A stretch of 64,000 bases of DNA from Centrapalus pauciflorus (GCA_020465985.1 JAANYP010007972.1:1-64000); one strand, 5' to 3'. Positions 22,934-35,166 are shown, numbered from the stretch's first letter. Numbers and translations: made by a program. The notes: generated by a model from the letters alone, not told the origin.

Positions 22934-23737
22934 ATGGCAGCCTCAGATACGACGTCGTCTTCTTCTTCTTCTTCTATGATTCCATGGCAGGTTCTTGAGC
23001 TTGTAGCCAACAATCTTGACCCCAAAACCCTAGCCACCGCCTCCTGCGTTTCAAAATCATGGTGCTCCGCCATGTCCTCCGACCACCTATGGGAACACCT
23101 CTGCACCACCCATTTCCCTTCTCTCTCTCACCTCCGTTCCACCGCCGTCCCATCTCTCCCCTACCACCGTCTCTTCTCTCTCGGTCTCACCTCCACCAAA
23201 CGCCGTCAAAAACCACCGTCGAAACCCCGAATCTGTCTCCAAAATCTCCTCTTCATCATAACACTCAACAACTCAAAATCACCACCGGTCACCCTGATAA
23301 AACCCGGCACCGCAGTTTCACAAGACTCGAATTCATTGTTTCGTTTTGATTTCGATGTTGGTGATCACGAAAAGTGGATGAGGTTTGAGGTATTGGAAGA
23401 GACAAAGGTGACGTGGAATGTGGTGTACAGAGGTTTTGAAGGCGTATTTACGATGATGGATTGTAAAGGGAAAGGGAGCTTTGTGTCAGGGAGTGATGGG
23501 TGGTTCTCATCGGAGTTGCCAGCGGCAGGGTGTTGTTGTGCAGGGAGTTGTGGTGGGTCGAGTGGGATGGTGGCGGATATGAGGTTGGTGATGAGGGAGG
23601 AGATGGGTGGCGGAGGGAGGAAGATGGTGGTGGAAAGGGTGAGTGTGGGAGTGTTGAGTATAGTGAGTTGGAGGTATGTAAGTGTAGATGATGGTCTTAG
23701 GTATTTGCAACACTTTCTTGAACCTTGTGATGTATAA
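22934..23737 (+). CDS. F-box protein, intronless, 267 residues
   Basis: Such proteins bind SKP1 through the F-box and recruit substrates to an SCF ubiquitin ligase. The N-terminus is a Ser-rich linker (residues 7-14). The F-box spans about 15-60: a Pro after the first hydrophobic residue, LxxVANNL, then VSKSWCSAMSSDHLWEHL. The remainder has no kelch, LRR or other clear substrate domain. It contains a Trp/Phe-rich beta-like stretch (about 145-185) and a Cys/Gly-rich segment (about 196-212). I chose the ATG at 22934 because a TATA box lies ~65 bases upstream and no earlier in-frame ATG is present. I do not recognise the subfamily, so I give no symbol. The coding region is G/C-richer than its surroundings, as expected for a real gene. 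Confidence 0.85.
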   Translation: MAASDTTSSSSSSSMIPWQVLELVANNLDPKTLATASCVSKSWCSAMSSDHLWEHLCTTHFPSLSHLRSTAVPSLPYHRLFSLGLTSTKRRQKPPSKPRICLQNLLFIITLNNSKSPPVTLIKPGTAVSQDSNSLFRFDFDVGDHEKWMRFEVLEETKVTWNVVYRGFEGVFTMMDCKGKGSFVSGSDGWFSSELPAAGCCCAGSCGGSSGMVADMRLVMREEMGGGGRKMVVERVSVGVLSIVSWRYVSVDDGLRYLQHFLEPCDV

Positions 23738-24572
23738 TATTATTCGAAGAAGTTTATGTGTGTGTGTGTATGTATAGGTTCACTTTCCATCTTGAAAAAA
23801 TGTTGTATTTGATATTGTATGATATATATTTTCGATATAATATTCTTTTGAACTTGGTAAAACAATATATATATTATTGGATATTTCTATTTTGCTTTAC
23901 TAGTTTCGGTAGTTTTGTTTGTTTCATACAAACAAGTAAGATGAAAATTTTGCATGTATAGAATTAGATATGGTGTGTATGCAGTGGATTTATATAAATA
24001 TATTATAAAATTAAGTGTTAGCACTTTCTGTGGTCTATATGACCAAATTTGTAGTTAACGTCGGTGAGAATATACTTCAATTTTTAAAGGAAAATGTTTG
24101 TCGTAACTGTTTTTTCATGTTTATAAATTGGATGCAACGTACGATTTTACACCTTTTCATTTTTTCGATCTTTTTCATGCACAACAAAAATTCTACAAAT
24201 ATGGTCGTGAGAATTATTATGAGATCGTTTCTTATAATTTCTTGAGTTATTATTGACTACTTCATGTTATTTACGTATTTATTACGATAAAATGTTTTAT
24301 TTCATTCAAAATAATAATATCTAGCTACACATTCAAATGTGTAATATGAATGAATACGTGCATATTGTACTTTTGTATGGAATTAAATATTTAAACTAAT
24401 TTAATAGATATGATATGATGTGAACTATTTATTCATAATGTAATTTTAAACATACGTATATTATATTTTTGATTAAATTTAATATTTTATCTTCATGTAC
24501 CAGAATTCATTTAATATTGTATTCTGGTACCCTAGCTTAATATGGTACTTCATGGAACCACATACACATATG
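23738..24572. other. F-box 3' region and AT-rich intergenic sequence
   Basis: The first few hundred bases are presumably 3' UTR. The rest has no recognisable feature. Confidence 0.5.
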
Positions 24573-24910
24573 TTCAAGTGAGTACCACTTATTATGCAGT
24601 GCACCAGAACATAACACTCTTAAAAATAATTTTTTCGCACATATGTTTTAATTAACATTACACATATGATATATAAATTTTACGTACATTCATACATTCC
24701 AAGTGCATGAAATCATGCATTACATAAATGGACATTCACATATATGCAAATTTATGTAAGTGTACGTTTTCATAACTTTTTAAGATTTAGGAGATGTGAA
24801 TGTGTGTGAAATTTATATATTATCTTCATAATGTTAATTAATACATGTTTGTTAAAAAAATTTAAAAAGTCTTTTTAAGGGCTGCATATTAAGTGATACT
24901 CTTTCGAATC

Positions 24911-24913
<3 letters not shown>
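24573..24913. mobile_element. Foldback element, family B (diverged copy)
   Basis: It matches the element at 43101-43489 over most of its length (left end GTTCAAGTGAGTACCAC, right end TGATACTCTTTCGAA) and abuts a (TA)n tract on its right side. Its arms are more eroded than in the other copy. Confidence 0.7.

Positions 24914-24977
<64 letters not shown>
24914..24977. repeat. (TA)n microsatellite
   Basis: About 32 uninterrupted TA units next to a foldback element. Confidence 0.97.
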
Positions 24978-24981
<4 letters not shown>

Positions 24982-25031
24982 TATTATATTCATAATTTTA
25001 TATGATGGTTCGTTTAGACTAACTAGTCTTA

Positions 25032-25893
25032 GGGGGTGTTTGTTTTGGACTTAATGGGACTGAATGAGGCTAAATAAAATTCTCGGTCAGCTAGTCTGGT
25101 GTTTGATAAAAGCTTATTCACTAATCTGAATTTATTGGTCAGTCATCTTATTCAGTCATAAAACCCTTTGTGGTCTGCGTTCAGTACCTTGCACTTCCAA
25201 TATCACCATGCCATATTCATTAATGCTTTTTAATTCTTTGTCTGTGCTCCTCCAATAATATCTTCTAGACCAAACCATCATTTTGAGATAAAACACAGAA
25301 ACATCAATCATCATCTTCATAGCCAGGAGAAGACCTTCACGAATGTTCTTGAAGAAGGGTTTTGAGATAAACCCAGAAACATGAGGCAATTTCTACAACC
25401 TTTTTCTGCTTCTATTTGTTGTGGTATTTGGCATTTTCTTTTTCTTTTTATTTTTTAGAAAAAAAACTTTTCTTTCTTGATTAATCCGTAATCACTTGGT
25501 TCATAACTATTTTGATTAATCAAATAGTTCATAATTATTTTTTATTTATTGATGAGGTATGCAAAGTAAACACGTGATTTGTCAACTAGAAGCAACTGAA
25601 ACTATGTGGATGAAGATTTAAAAACGTATATTATTTTTGCATGCCAGATGTTCGATAAAATGCTTCAATGATGATAATATGAATTGCATGCTAGATGTTT
25701 CTTTAAAATGCATGTTTGGAAGGTCATGTTGCCATCCACTTTTTGTTGGTTGCTATGGGAGATAATGGGAGGTTAGGAAAAAAAATATACAAATAATAAC
25801 AATTTGTTCAGCTCTTATTCTAGACAGTCTTGATTAATCTAGACACATCTGTATCCAGACAGCACTTAATGAAAAAAACAAACAAACAACCCC
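25032..25893. mobile_element. Harbinger-type non-autonomous element
   Basis: 862 bp, bounded by TTA on both sides (25029-25031 and 25894-25896). Ends are GGGGGTGTTTGTTTTGGACT and, inverted, GGGGTTGTTTGTTTGTTTTT, with TTAATG-like sequence just inside both. There is no transposase. The ends resemble those of the ~96-bp MITEs at 44729 and 47402. Confidence 0.7.
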
Positions 25894-26392
25894 TTATTAT
25901 GCTTAACATACATGAGGCTTGGACTCGAACTTGTATATTAAATGAGTTTCTATTTGAGTTTCATCCTTATTTAAGTCGAGTTTATAATGAGTCGACTATA
26001 TCGTGTGTAACTCGGTTCATTAATACGATGCACATAATGCTCTGTTTTGTGCACACCCTCTTTGTCGTTTGTATATGTGTTAAAATCACATAATTCTGTA
26101 GCCATGCATCTTTTTTAATATTAGGATATTCAAACTTTTGCTTTTTTATGCATGGTATTAATTTTTTTAAAACAAAAAAATTATTTTATTAAAAATTAAA
26201 GTCAATTATATATATATAATACAATGTGTTATGCATTCATTTGCGAGACGCAGGCAAATACAACAAACACTAACACGTATCGAGAACATTGCATCTTTAC
26301 GAGTTCCTACTCAGCAACACATGAACATAGTGTACATTTTTTTATTTTGAAAATCTTGCTTATTTAATGCTATATAAAGGAAATAACAATCA
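25894..26392. other. AT-rich sequence, no feature seen
   Basis: A small open frame (25830-26093) overlaps the Harbinger element boundary and is not gene-like. I see nothing else. Confidence 0.4.
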
Positions 26393-26405
26393 CCCTAATT
26401 TACAT

Positions 26406-26561
26406 TTTTTTAACGACAAACTATCCTACTCCTAAACTACTCATTTACCACCAGACTTACTTACTCCATCTAAATTTCAACTTGCTTTCAATGGAGATCG
26501 AACCCATGACCTCTCGCTTATAACTCCACCCTCTTACTGTCAGGCCAAAGGCCCTTTGGTT
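26406..26561 (-). mobile_element. tRNA-derived SINE
   Basis: This 156-bp insertion is flanked by a perfect 13-bp direct repeat CCCTAATTTACAT (26393-26405 and 26562-26574). On the minus strand it starts GGGCCTTTGGCCTGACAG, which serves as an A-box. It then has a B-box GGTTCGATCTC (26504-26494) and ends TTTGTCGTTAAAAAAATG, the T/A-rich tail characteristic of plant SINEs. The long target duplication shows LINE-type priming. Confidence 0.88.
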
Positions 26562-26574
26562 CCCTAATTTACAT

Positions 26575-26913
26575 AAGGTTGCTTAAACATTAAACTTATA
26601 ATACAAGTAATTAATAGTTTCTATTTATAATTTAATTTACTCGATCCAAAATATTAAATACTAGATTTTCAATAAAATTTTAATTTAAAATGCTTTATTA
26701 AATATGTTTAGTGTAACTCTTGAGATTTATGATCAAATAATTTAATTTAATTTTATATTAAATTTGTTTGTTTTAATGTATATAGCGGGTAATTGTGGAC
26801 TAAACCACGGGTAACGGTCTTTAAGCGGATAACTGAAGACCGAGTAACCAAAACCGAAAACACGGTTCATATTTTATACTACAAACTGAACGGAACCAAC
26901 ACATGCACGTCCT

Positions 26914-26914
<1 letters not shown>
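26575..26914. other. AT-rich sequence, no feature seen
   Basis: It ends in a short G/C-containing stretch before the (TA)n tract. I see no gene. Confidence 0.4.

Positions 26915-26985
<71 letters not shown>
26915..26985. repeat. (TA)n microsatellite
   Basis: About 35 TA units. Read as protein it gives an Ile-Tyr alternation, which is an artefact. Confidence 0.97.
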
Positions 26986-26986
<1 letters not shown>

Positions 26987-27059
26987 CTTGTTATTTTAAT
27001 ATATTTATATTTATTTAATCCATATATTATATATTTATTAATTTAAAAATATATTTATA

Positions 27060-27240
27060 TATAGGCTCGTTTAAGCTCGTTTAGGCTCGCGAGCTCGATA
27101 TGTGAAGCTCGGGCTCGAGCTCGTTTATTAAACGAGCTCAAATTTAGGCTCGAGCTCGTTTAAATCGAGCTTTTTTCGAGCTTTTTTTCGAGTCGAGCTC
27201 GAGTAGCTCACGAGTAGCTCGGCTCTTTTACACCCGTAGG
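27060..27240. repeat. GCTCG/CGAGC palindromic repeat block
   Basis: It contains dense copies of GAGCTCG, GGCTCG and GCTCGTTTA in both orientations, forming nested hairpins. It is probably the remnant of a plant MITE with G/C-rich ends; I could not find target duplications. Confidence 0.55.
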
Positions 27241-27837
27241 TATAATGACCTGTAGTAAAAAAAGTAAGTTATAACATAATTTTCTAAAAAAATAAAATTC
27301 TTAAAAATGATGTATTAAACAATTTTTTTTAAAAAAATTTTCAAAAATATGTTAAATTTTTGTTTATTGAAAAAAATAAGACCACTCCGATTGTCATTGG
27401 TCTTAATTTGCCATGTTTCACAAATAGTGGGGTGATGTGGCTAAACTCCGCAACAAAGGCTCACCACCCCATAAAGGTAAAAGGAAGTAACCACCAATCT
27501 TCATCTCCATCTTTCACGGCACATCAATTTTTCTCTTACTATGGTTCTATATTTTTTTGTTATTTCGGAAGTATTCATCTTTCTATCTAATACTATTAAT
27601 TTATAAACTTTTTAAGAGAGGGAGAAATACAGGGAGAGAGAGAGAGAGATGGAGAGATGTTTCGGGGTAGGGAGGCCAAGAAGAGGGGGGGGGGGGGGGG
27701 TAGCTTCGGGGCCAAAATCTTTGATGTTCTCATCGAGGCCAGTCTAATGTGAACTTTGGTGGAAAATGAGTTATAGTGATTATATCCGGGCTATGAACAA
27801 TGGTGGAAAAATAAAGTAATGCAATACTAACGTGACA
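27241..27837. other. Intergenic sequence with GA and poly-G runs
   Basis: It contains a (GA)n run at about 27636-27650 and a poly-G run of more than ten bases at about 27687-27700. A possible Harbinger-like MITE with CACTCCGATTGTCATTGG near 27385 was not resolved. Confidence 0.4.
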
Positions 27838-27845
27838 TATGTATG

Positions 27846-28875
27846 CAGGGCCGTACCTATCATTTTTGAGGCCCGGGGCAAAAACTTAAAGTGGCCCCCT
27901 CTTTTTTACTCTTTATATATACACTACTACTTAGCAATTAACAAAGAATTCTTGGCAACTAGACAAGTAATTCTTAGCAATTAGCAACTAAACAAGTAAT
28001 ACTTAGCAATTAGCAAATGCAATCAAAATTCGAACAACTAATTAACTAAAAAAGTGTTAAAGGAATGAAAACACCTTAACAAATGAAAACCTTGTGCTCT
28101 TTACTTTATATTCTGATTTCTAGAATATGAATTCTGGAACTCCGGTACAATTAACCAAAAAAAAAAAGATAAATAAGTGAACCAAATTCAAAATAAATCA
28201 ACAATACAATTAAATATTAAATCAAATCAAAATATGAAATTAAAATTAAACATTGAAACAATACCTATTGGCATTCAACTATTCAAGAGTTATGTTTCAA
28301 CTTTCACGGCTTCACGGATAACGGATTCACAGTGGCTTCTCTGTTCTGTTTCACGGTCTCAGGGATTCACGCCTTCACGGCTTTGAAAAATTGGAGTTCT
28401 GGATATTAAAAGAATTAAAGAAATCACAATATAGGGGTCGAACTGTCTATTGAAATAAAAGAAGTAAAGAAATCAGTCTTGAGAAATTGAGATAGAAGAT
28501 TGAAGATTGAAGAATCAGTCTTGAGAAATTGAGGAACAGTCGAAGAGACGATGAATTAGGGTTACTTTGGAATTGGAACCGTAATCAACACCTTTGTCCT
28601 CGTGGCCTCGACGCCTCGTGGAACTCAAACGACGGCGGTGACTCTCCATTTTCGCACACAGCATCACGGTGACTCTCCATTTTCGCGAGGGCGACTAGGC
28701 AAGCCTCCAATTCACAGAAATAATACATGCCTACTTTTTCTTTCACAGATGGGGCAATGGGCTTACCTATTTCTGTTTTTCACACATAATACATACCTAA
28801 ATTTTTTTTGTAGGCCCTCTTCAATTATGGGCCCTGGGCAAAAGCCCACTTTGACCATGCCAATCACCGGCCCTG
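27846..28875. mobile_element. Non-autonomous hAT element with 8-bp duplication
   Basis: This 1030-bp element is flanked by TATGTATG on both sides (27838-27845 and 28876-28883). Both termini are CAGGGCCG in inverted orientation, with shared GGCCC words just inside. No hAT transposase is present and the internal open frames are short. A related left end occurs at 46632 (CAGGGCCGGTACAATTATTT), and a decayed relative at about 51700. Confidence 0.9.
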
Positions 28876-28883
28876 TATGTATG

Positions 28884-29422
28884 AACTGTGAAGCTAGTTC
28901 GAATAGACTAATGAGAGGTGTAATTAGCAACAAAAATTGCAAAAAAGCAACATCTTCGGAAAAAACTAGCTCATTTTTTTATTTGATATATTTTTTTTTA
29001 AATGAAAATAATTTGTTAAAAATGATAAAACAACAAACAAAATCCTTTGTTGATTCTCAATCATTTTTTATCCATCTAAAAAGAATACTAAATTGTAAAT
29101 TCTATTACAAATAATAAATTATAAAATGTGGCGGACCCCGTTAATTGTCGAGACCTTGTCCCGTTCCTACCACTGGACCCACCAATTAAACCGACCTGAA
29201 CGATGAGCCGTCGGATCAAAACACAAACGCTTCATCTCATCCATTGATTTCTTCATGATCATCCATCAGCTCTCAGGTGGGTTCCATCCACCATCCCATC
29301 ACTTTCTCCCAATCAACGCCTAACACGTGCTCGTCAAGCGCGTCGGCTGCTGACTGCTTTGGACATTCAATGGGTAGGTTTGGCACCGAACCTGAGGCTC
29401 TGTTTCCGGTTCGATTTTGACT
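28884..29422 (+). promoter_or_regulatory. ERD15 upstream region with DRE-like and G-box motifs
   Basis: ACCGAC (29190-29195) is a dehydration-response-element core and CACGTG (29324-29329) is a G-box/ABRE core. A TATA box (TATAAATA, 29423-29430) follows just downstream. This matches what is known of ERD15 genes, which respond to drought and ABA. The function of these sites is inferred. Confidence 0.55.
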
Positions 29423-29529
29423 TATAAATACTGGCGTCGTCGTGCCTGGTTACCTTATCTGATTGCCCGAACCGAGAGTTCCGAACCGAAGTGTCGCTTT
29501 TAGATATTTTCTTCTTTCAATCGATCAAA

Positions 29530-30663
29530 GGTATGATTAGTACTGTTAATTTGCTTTACTGAATTTGAATCGATTGCTTATTTTTGGTTTCTTTTGTTCG
29601 TGTCATCTGTTTTGATCGGTTTTCGTGTTTGTTTTTGGTGAGTTTGGGGTATGTGATTACTGATTTGGTAGACTCATTGACTTGGACGATCATCGAAGTT
29701 TAGATTTAGATTGTGTTAATTTTTTTCGTGCAACGGTTTCTGGTTGATATTGAGCTTGATATGATGATTTGATCTGTAATACTGATTTTTGGTTCTGAGA
29801 ATTCTGATAGTTTGACGATCGTGGAATTTGTTTGACCTTACGGTTTGGATTTTTAAGTTTGATCATGAAAAGATGTAAATGTTGAAGTTATATTTTTATC
29901 GGTTACCGTTTGTGTTGTTATGTCACCGGTTGTAGAGAAATGGATTTAATTTGATTTTACTTTTTTCAGATTAGTGATCTGTTCTAGCTATTTGTTATTT
30001 CATTTTGATGTGACTGTGTTGTTATGCATTCTGTTATGTATGAAGATCCTTTATTTTAGGCGTTTTTGTGATTCGGTATTGATCTTTGATGGATTTGATT
30101 TGCTAATGGACTTCTGATCTTGAAAGTTTGGTGTTCTAATCAAGGGTTTAAGAAAGGTTACCAGTGATTGGCATGAAGCTATGTGTTTAAAGAAGTTGCG
30201 ATTTAATGAAATTGTGTGATGGATGGAACATGCGATGCTCTATCTGTTTGCTAAAAAGATCTGTTTGATATTTCTATGGTTATGTTTTGAATATCTACAC
30301 ATTAATATTGCTGCCATAGTTCTTGATGCCTATATCTTGAGACTTTATTGCCGTTCCTAAACACTATTTTTGCATTTGGAATTATAGCATACAAGTCTGA
30401 AGATTTTAGATCTTAAACCTACTAGGCTAGATGAGGAGCAAGCTAGCTAGGGTAGTGGTTGTGTACTTGTGTGTCATCAACTCTTCATAATGAGTAGTGA
30501 TTTTCGAGTTATGTTATAGTTCAAGACTGTTTTCGCTTGCTTTTAGGGATGCAACTCTTGAGATGGAATCATCTCAGACTGAAAACTGGAATTTTTGAAA
30601 GAAACTTGCTATGAATATTTACTGAAGTAGTTGTTAAACCAAATGGGGTTTCACTCATGTCAG
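29530..30663 (+). other. ERD15 5'-UTR intron
   Basis: This 1.1-kb T-rich segment lies between CAAAG/GTATGA and TGTCAG/GTAGC. Long leader introns of this kind often raise expression. A second possible acceptor is CTATTAG (about 30690), just before the ATG. Confidence 0.6.
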
Positions 30664-30699
30664 GTAGCTTTGATTTGCTTCACCTATTAGAAAAGGAGG

Positions 30700-31292
30700 A
30701 TGACATTAGTTTCAGGAGGAAGGTCAACACTCAATCCAAACGCACCGCTGTTTGTCCCTGCTGCTGTCTGCCAAGTTGAAGATTTCTCCCCAGAATGGTG
30801 GGATTTGGTGACCACCTCCACTTGGTTTCATGACTACTGGCTTAGCCAGCAACAAGGCGAGGACGGTTTCTTTGGGAACACACAGGACGGTTTCGATGAT
30901 GTTGCTGATCTGCTGCCTGATTCCATTGATGATGATGAAGACACCTTGATGATGGAAGCACAGTATGAGCAGTTTCTCCTTTTATCCGAGATGGAAAGGA
31001 GAAACACATATGCTCAAGCTGCTTTCAAGGAAATGCCCAAAAATGGTAAACTGTTAATACACACAGATATATGTAATTTGTAAACATATCAAGCAAATTA
31101 ACATCGCTGATTTATATGCGGTGATTAGGTGTGGAATTGGATCCTGAGGGTCTGATGAGGAGCTTGAGCTTGTCGAAATCAACCAAGGAAAGGGGTCCGA
31201 AGTCACCAGTGGAGATAGCTAGGTATTGGGAAAAGCCAGCAAAACCAGTTAGCCAGAAGACACGCCCACAACGCATCCAGCAACCCCGCTGA
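30700..31292 (+). CDS. ERD15: ERD15 (early responsive to dehydration 15), PAM2-motif protein
   Basis: ERD15 is a small acidic plant protein that binds the MLLE domain of poly(A)-binding protein and modulates ABA and stress responses. Coding exons are 30700-31045 and 31129-31292, joined in phase 1 with GT-AG borders, giving 169 residues. The PAM2 motif is at 9-22 (STLNPNAPLFVPAA). Next comes a Trp-rich segment (SPEWWDLVTTSTWFHDYW), an acidic stretch (about 63-87), and a C-terminus ending RIQQPR, the family's QPR motif. Transcription probably starts near 29455. A leader intron runs from a donor at 29530 (CAAAG/GTATGA) to an acceptor at about 30663 (GTCAG). The 3' UTR probably extends to about 31640. 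Nothing is odd about the gene and it looks functional. Confidence 0.93.
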
Positions 31293-31639
31293 ATGTGGTC
31301 AGTTTGGAATTAAAGGTTTTTCTGGTCTAGACTCTAGCGTAGTGTATGTAGGTTTCAGTTTCATTTCATATAATCCAGTGTTTCAACAACCGAACTGTAG
31401 TAGTGTCTTTTGTTTGTCGTAATATTTTGTACAGAGCAAGGTCTCAGTTGTCATCGTCGTTATCTAGCCTTGTTCATATTCTGACATGGTCCATTTCAAC
31501 TAGCCAGGAAAACTTGATATTTGTAAAAAAATTTGAAAAAGTAGAAATTCATGAAACATTTTATTGTGTTTCTATGCTCATATATTGTCGGGAAGAAAAC
31601 CCTTTCTGTGATAACACTCTTAGCATCTAACTTTCTTTC

Positions 31640-32440
31640 TTGATTCATTACCATGCTTTTTAGTTGTCAGGCAATGACAAGTGATGAAGGTTTTGGTGTT
31701 CTTGCTTGTTGATCAATTCAACATTGCTTTAGGCTCTGTATTGGATTGATAATTTTCGGTTTGTTCCCAACTTATATGTGACCAAATCAAAACTGAACAA
31801 AACTTATTTTTGATTTTTGACTCTTTAAGATTCGAAGTCTGAACCGAACTGTTTTGGTTTTTGGCTACATGTTGTATGTTTTCTATTGGTATTGGTTTCG
31901 ATTTGGTTTTTGATTTCTTTACGCACCTAAAATGAAAAGCTAATATTGTTGTTTATTGTTATATGATTATGATGGAGCAAATTTAGAGGCCCAGAAACTC
32001 CTGTTGATGAATTCTATTCTGTGAGGTATATATTAATATGTAGTACCTGCTGGATGGTAGTATGGTACATAACTACATATGAGATTTTGAACGCAGAATT
32101 TTATTATAAATCTTTAACTTAAAACGTTTTTTTGTAAAAATCACTACATATAAAATATTTTCATAAAAGTCTTTTTAACTTAACAAAATTTTATAAAGAA
32201 CTTCTGAAGTATCCTTAAAAAATCTAATAAAACAACACAATTCTTAAAAATATCAGTTTTACTAAATTTTTATTGTGGATAATTGCATAAAAAATACGAA
32301 ATAGAATTGATGTTTACAACTTTCATCGAATTTTTAAAATTTTTTTTTTTTGACATACAAATAGAATAGAAATAACGTTGTAGTTTTCTTTATCGAATTT
32401 CGTAATGGCTAACTTGTATCTTGTTAGTTGCTAAAATAGG
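31640..32440. other. Intergenic sequence, no feature seen
   Basis: AT-rich. I find no gene or bounded repeat. Confidence 0.4.
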
Positions 32441-32444
32441 TAAA

Positions 32445-32785
32445 TAACTGTCGTCTCATGGATTTTAGAGGCCTTGTGCTTGTAATTACAACATAGTCCC
32501 TTAAGTATTTTAAATAATAAATTGGTCATTTTGAGACTCAATTTTAATAGGTAAAGTCGAGTTCGTGAATAATAAAAAAACTGATTAGTGAGAAATTAAA
32601 ATAAATAATACGAATTAAATTGTATTTAACATGAATTCTATTTTAACGCACCGATGCACAACGTATACATGTCAAATAAAGAAAATTTTTATTGGTCTAA
32701 ATTTAGATCTTTCTTATTTTCGTGAGGCCTTACGAAATTGGGGGCCCTGTGCGGTCGAGCCTTTCGCACACCCTAAAAGCCACCC
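32445..32785 (+). repeat. Dispersed repeat, copy 1 of an inverted pair
   Basis: It is related to the reverse complement of 35633-35990. Shared landmarks are the GGGCCCTGTGC...CGAGCC and CACACCCTAAAAG end, an internal ATTGGTC block, and the CTTGTGCTTGTAATTACAA end. It is probably an old non-autonomous DNA element. Termini and target duplications are not clear. Confidence 0.65.
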
Positions 32786-32789
32786 ATAA

Positions 32790-34840
32790 CATTGTTTATA
32801 TTATGTGTATATTTTAAACTTTGTTTTTAAAATGGATAAAATTTGCGAAAATCGTTTCTATTACAGAGTTTGCCCTGGTAAAAAAAAAAAACCAAATCTA
32901 GAATGCACGTATGGACGTATCACGTATGGTTATCCGATATCATATAGATTCATATAGTCATACTCTATTTCAGTTATTCATCATCTGAATTCTAAAAGTT
33001 GATACAACTACTCCATTTTAGTGAAACTCAGGCCCTCGAAGCCCATTTGGGAAAAGCCCTCAACCCACTACATTAGGCCCTCACTTGTTTATTTGACAAA
33101 CCAAACTTCTCAAACATTGTAACTTGTAAGGGTCAACTATTTTAAAAAATAAATTGGCAAACTCTCTAACAAAATATAATTGAAATTTCAATCAGTCAGA
33201 TCTGATAGAAGTTAGTTATTCATTGTTAATCGTCAACTTTAATCGTCAATTTGTGATGATCTAAATTTATTTGAAAGTTAGTATGATTAGCTAGTTTCTA
33301 ATCGTTACATTTTGATTGATAATTTGATATTGATAGGGCTAAGAATCAATTATACTCACAAATGACTCTTGAAACATTTGTGCGATTTTGTCATAGAAAA
33401 AGAAGTATTTGTCAATGTTTTGAACGAAGATATAAATAATCACCTCCAATAACTAAGAAACCGTTCGTTGTTGATTTCAATTCGATAGCCTTATACTTTG
33501 CCCATGCTAAATTTCTGATTTCAATGTATGTATGCATGTATGAATTAGATTAGTTTACTGTAAGATTATATGAATCGAAATATAAAATATTGTGTGTGCG
33601 ATCCATTTTTTTCTTCCATAAAATGTGTGTTATTAGACACCATATATATCTAGAAAAGCTTACATAAAACAAGGCAAGTCAACATTTCAAGACACCATAT
33701 ATATCAAGACACCGTTTGGCTTGAATAGGCCAGAATTCCCACCCTTACTCCTCCCAAACTCATTATTTTAGACAACTCAGCGTCACATTAGTTTTTCTTT
33801 ATCCACCATTTCCATTCTAAAACTTTAAAAATGCCTACCATTATCAACTTTCAATCCCAATACTCCTTTCCCCCATTAATTTTAAAGAGAGAAAGAGAGG
33901 AGAGATATATAGAGAGAGAGAAGCTCAGCGGGGGATAAAAGCCATTGGGGGGCTTTTTTGGGCGGCGCCGTTGGGGTCGAGACGATGTTCCTGCCGAGGT
34001 AATCTCCATTGCCCAAGCCTCCGGCCCAATGGGGGTAGTGTTTCACGTTAAGGTGGTTTATAAGTTGTTGAAAAATAATTTATAAATCGATAATGTGATA
34101 ATGGCCAAAAACTTTTAAATGATTTATCTTCTATGGTTTATCATTACTAGTTTGTAAATTTACAAAAAAAAATAACCTATGAACCTTTATAATTTGACTA
34201 AGCTTGACATCAAATAAATCAGTTTCCATTTTGTTTCTGTATTAAATTAAATAAATAAAGTTAATACATAAGTGCATACATTAAGTAAGGTAGTACAATC
34301 AATTTACATGATTCACATATTCAAGATGTTCATATGACCAGTCAACAAGACTCATTTAAAAGAATTGGTACTCCATATTTTTTCTATATTACGTAATTTG
34401 TTTATTACATCAATTCCTTGTTGAAATTGTCAATTACACATCAAAAATTTCAAATTAAATACTTTATTTGCATTAAACTAGTAGAATATTTTTGAATAAC
34501 ATTTAAGTTTCATGATAACCAATAAATTATGAATTTAAATCTTATTCTTAACATAACTAATGAATAACTAATCACCATGCATTAACGGAACCAATTACAT
34601 ATCTCATCCCATCAAATTGTGATTTTTCATACCCGTTAGATCGATGTAATATACATGTTATGTATGTAAGAATATAATGAAACTATGATCGATCATTATT
34701 TTCGATTTACCTAAAGAAATAATCGCTTTAAACTTAAAAACTTTTCCACCATCATACAATATTATGCTTATAAACTCTAAATCATTTGTTCATAAACAAG
34801 TCTATATATAATATTTAAACAACCACAATCATCATGATAC
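32790..34840. other. Intergenic sequence
   Basis: It is mostly AT-rich. About 33890-34040 has a GA-rich run and then a G-rich block with CCATTG/CAATGG words that looks like a MITE end, but I could not pair it. I see no gene. Confidence 0.4.
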
Positions 34841-34848
34841 AATCACAT

Positions 34849-35076
34849 TTATTTATTCGTTATAGAAAAATCCATCGGTGAAGGAAGAAGCTTGAGAGTC
34901 TTGGACGGGATATTGGCACCAACAGAAGACTTTGTCTTTATCGAATCGTTAGGTGAAATCGTTAGCTTTTTGGTATTCAATAGAAAAACCTGTGGAACAC
35001 TTGCATCTGTAGTTGTTTGTGTAGATGGAGGATAGAGGAAATCAGTCGGAAAAAACTGGTATTGAAGCCCTGCCAT
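34849..35076 (-). CDS. Small conserved plant protein beginning MAGLQY, copy 1 (75 residues)
   Basis: I do not know its function. The N-terminus MAGLQYQFFPTDFLYPPSTQ is nearly the same as in the second copy (44243-44458), and the tail is Lys/Ser/Thr-rich. I chose the ATG at 35076 because both copies align from that point, although the frame is open 26 codons upstream. A TATA box (35174-35167 on the minus strand) lies about 91 bases before the ATG. Upstream are two W-boxes (TTGACT 35210-35215 and TTGACC 35234-35239), which suggest WRKY-driven stress or wound induction. There is no signal peptide from the chosen start. I recall similar short plant proteins with this N-terminus but cannot name the family. 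Confidence 0.75.
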   Translation of the reverse strand: MAGLQYQFFPTDFLYPPSTQTTTDASVPQVFLLNTKKLTISPNDSIKTKSSVGANIPSKTLKLLPSPMDFSITNK

Positions 35077-35166
35077 TAATGATTTGGTAAAGAAGAGAAG
35101 AGAAAAGAGAAGTATATAACATACAACTTGACTGTTTTGGTTCCAAATTTCCAATGTATGTGTATG

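Noticed and set aside
28602..29114. 170-codon frame at the right end of the hAT element
   Set aside because: It crosses the element border and the target duplication and has no transposase motif, so it is a chance frame.
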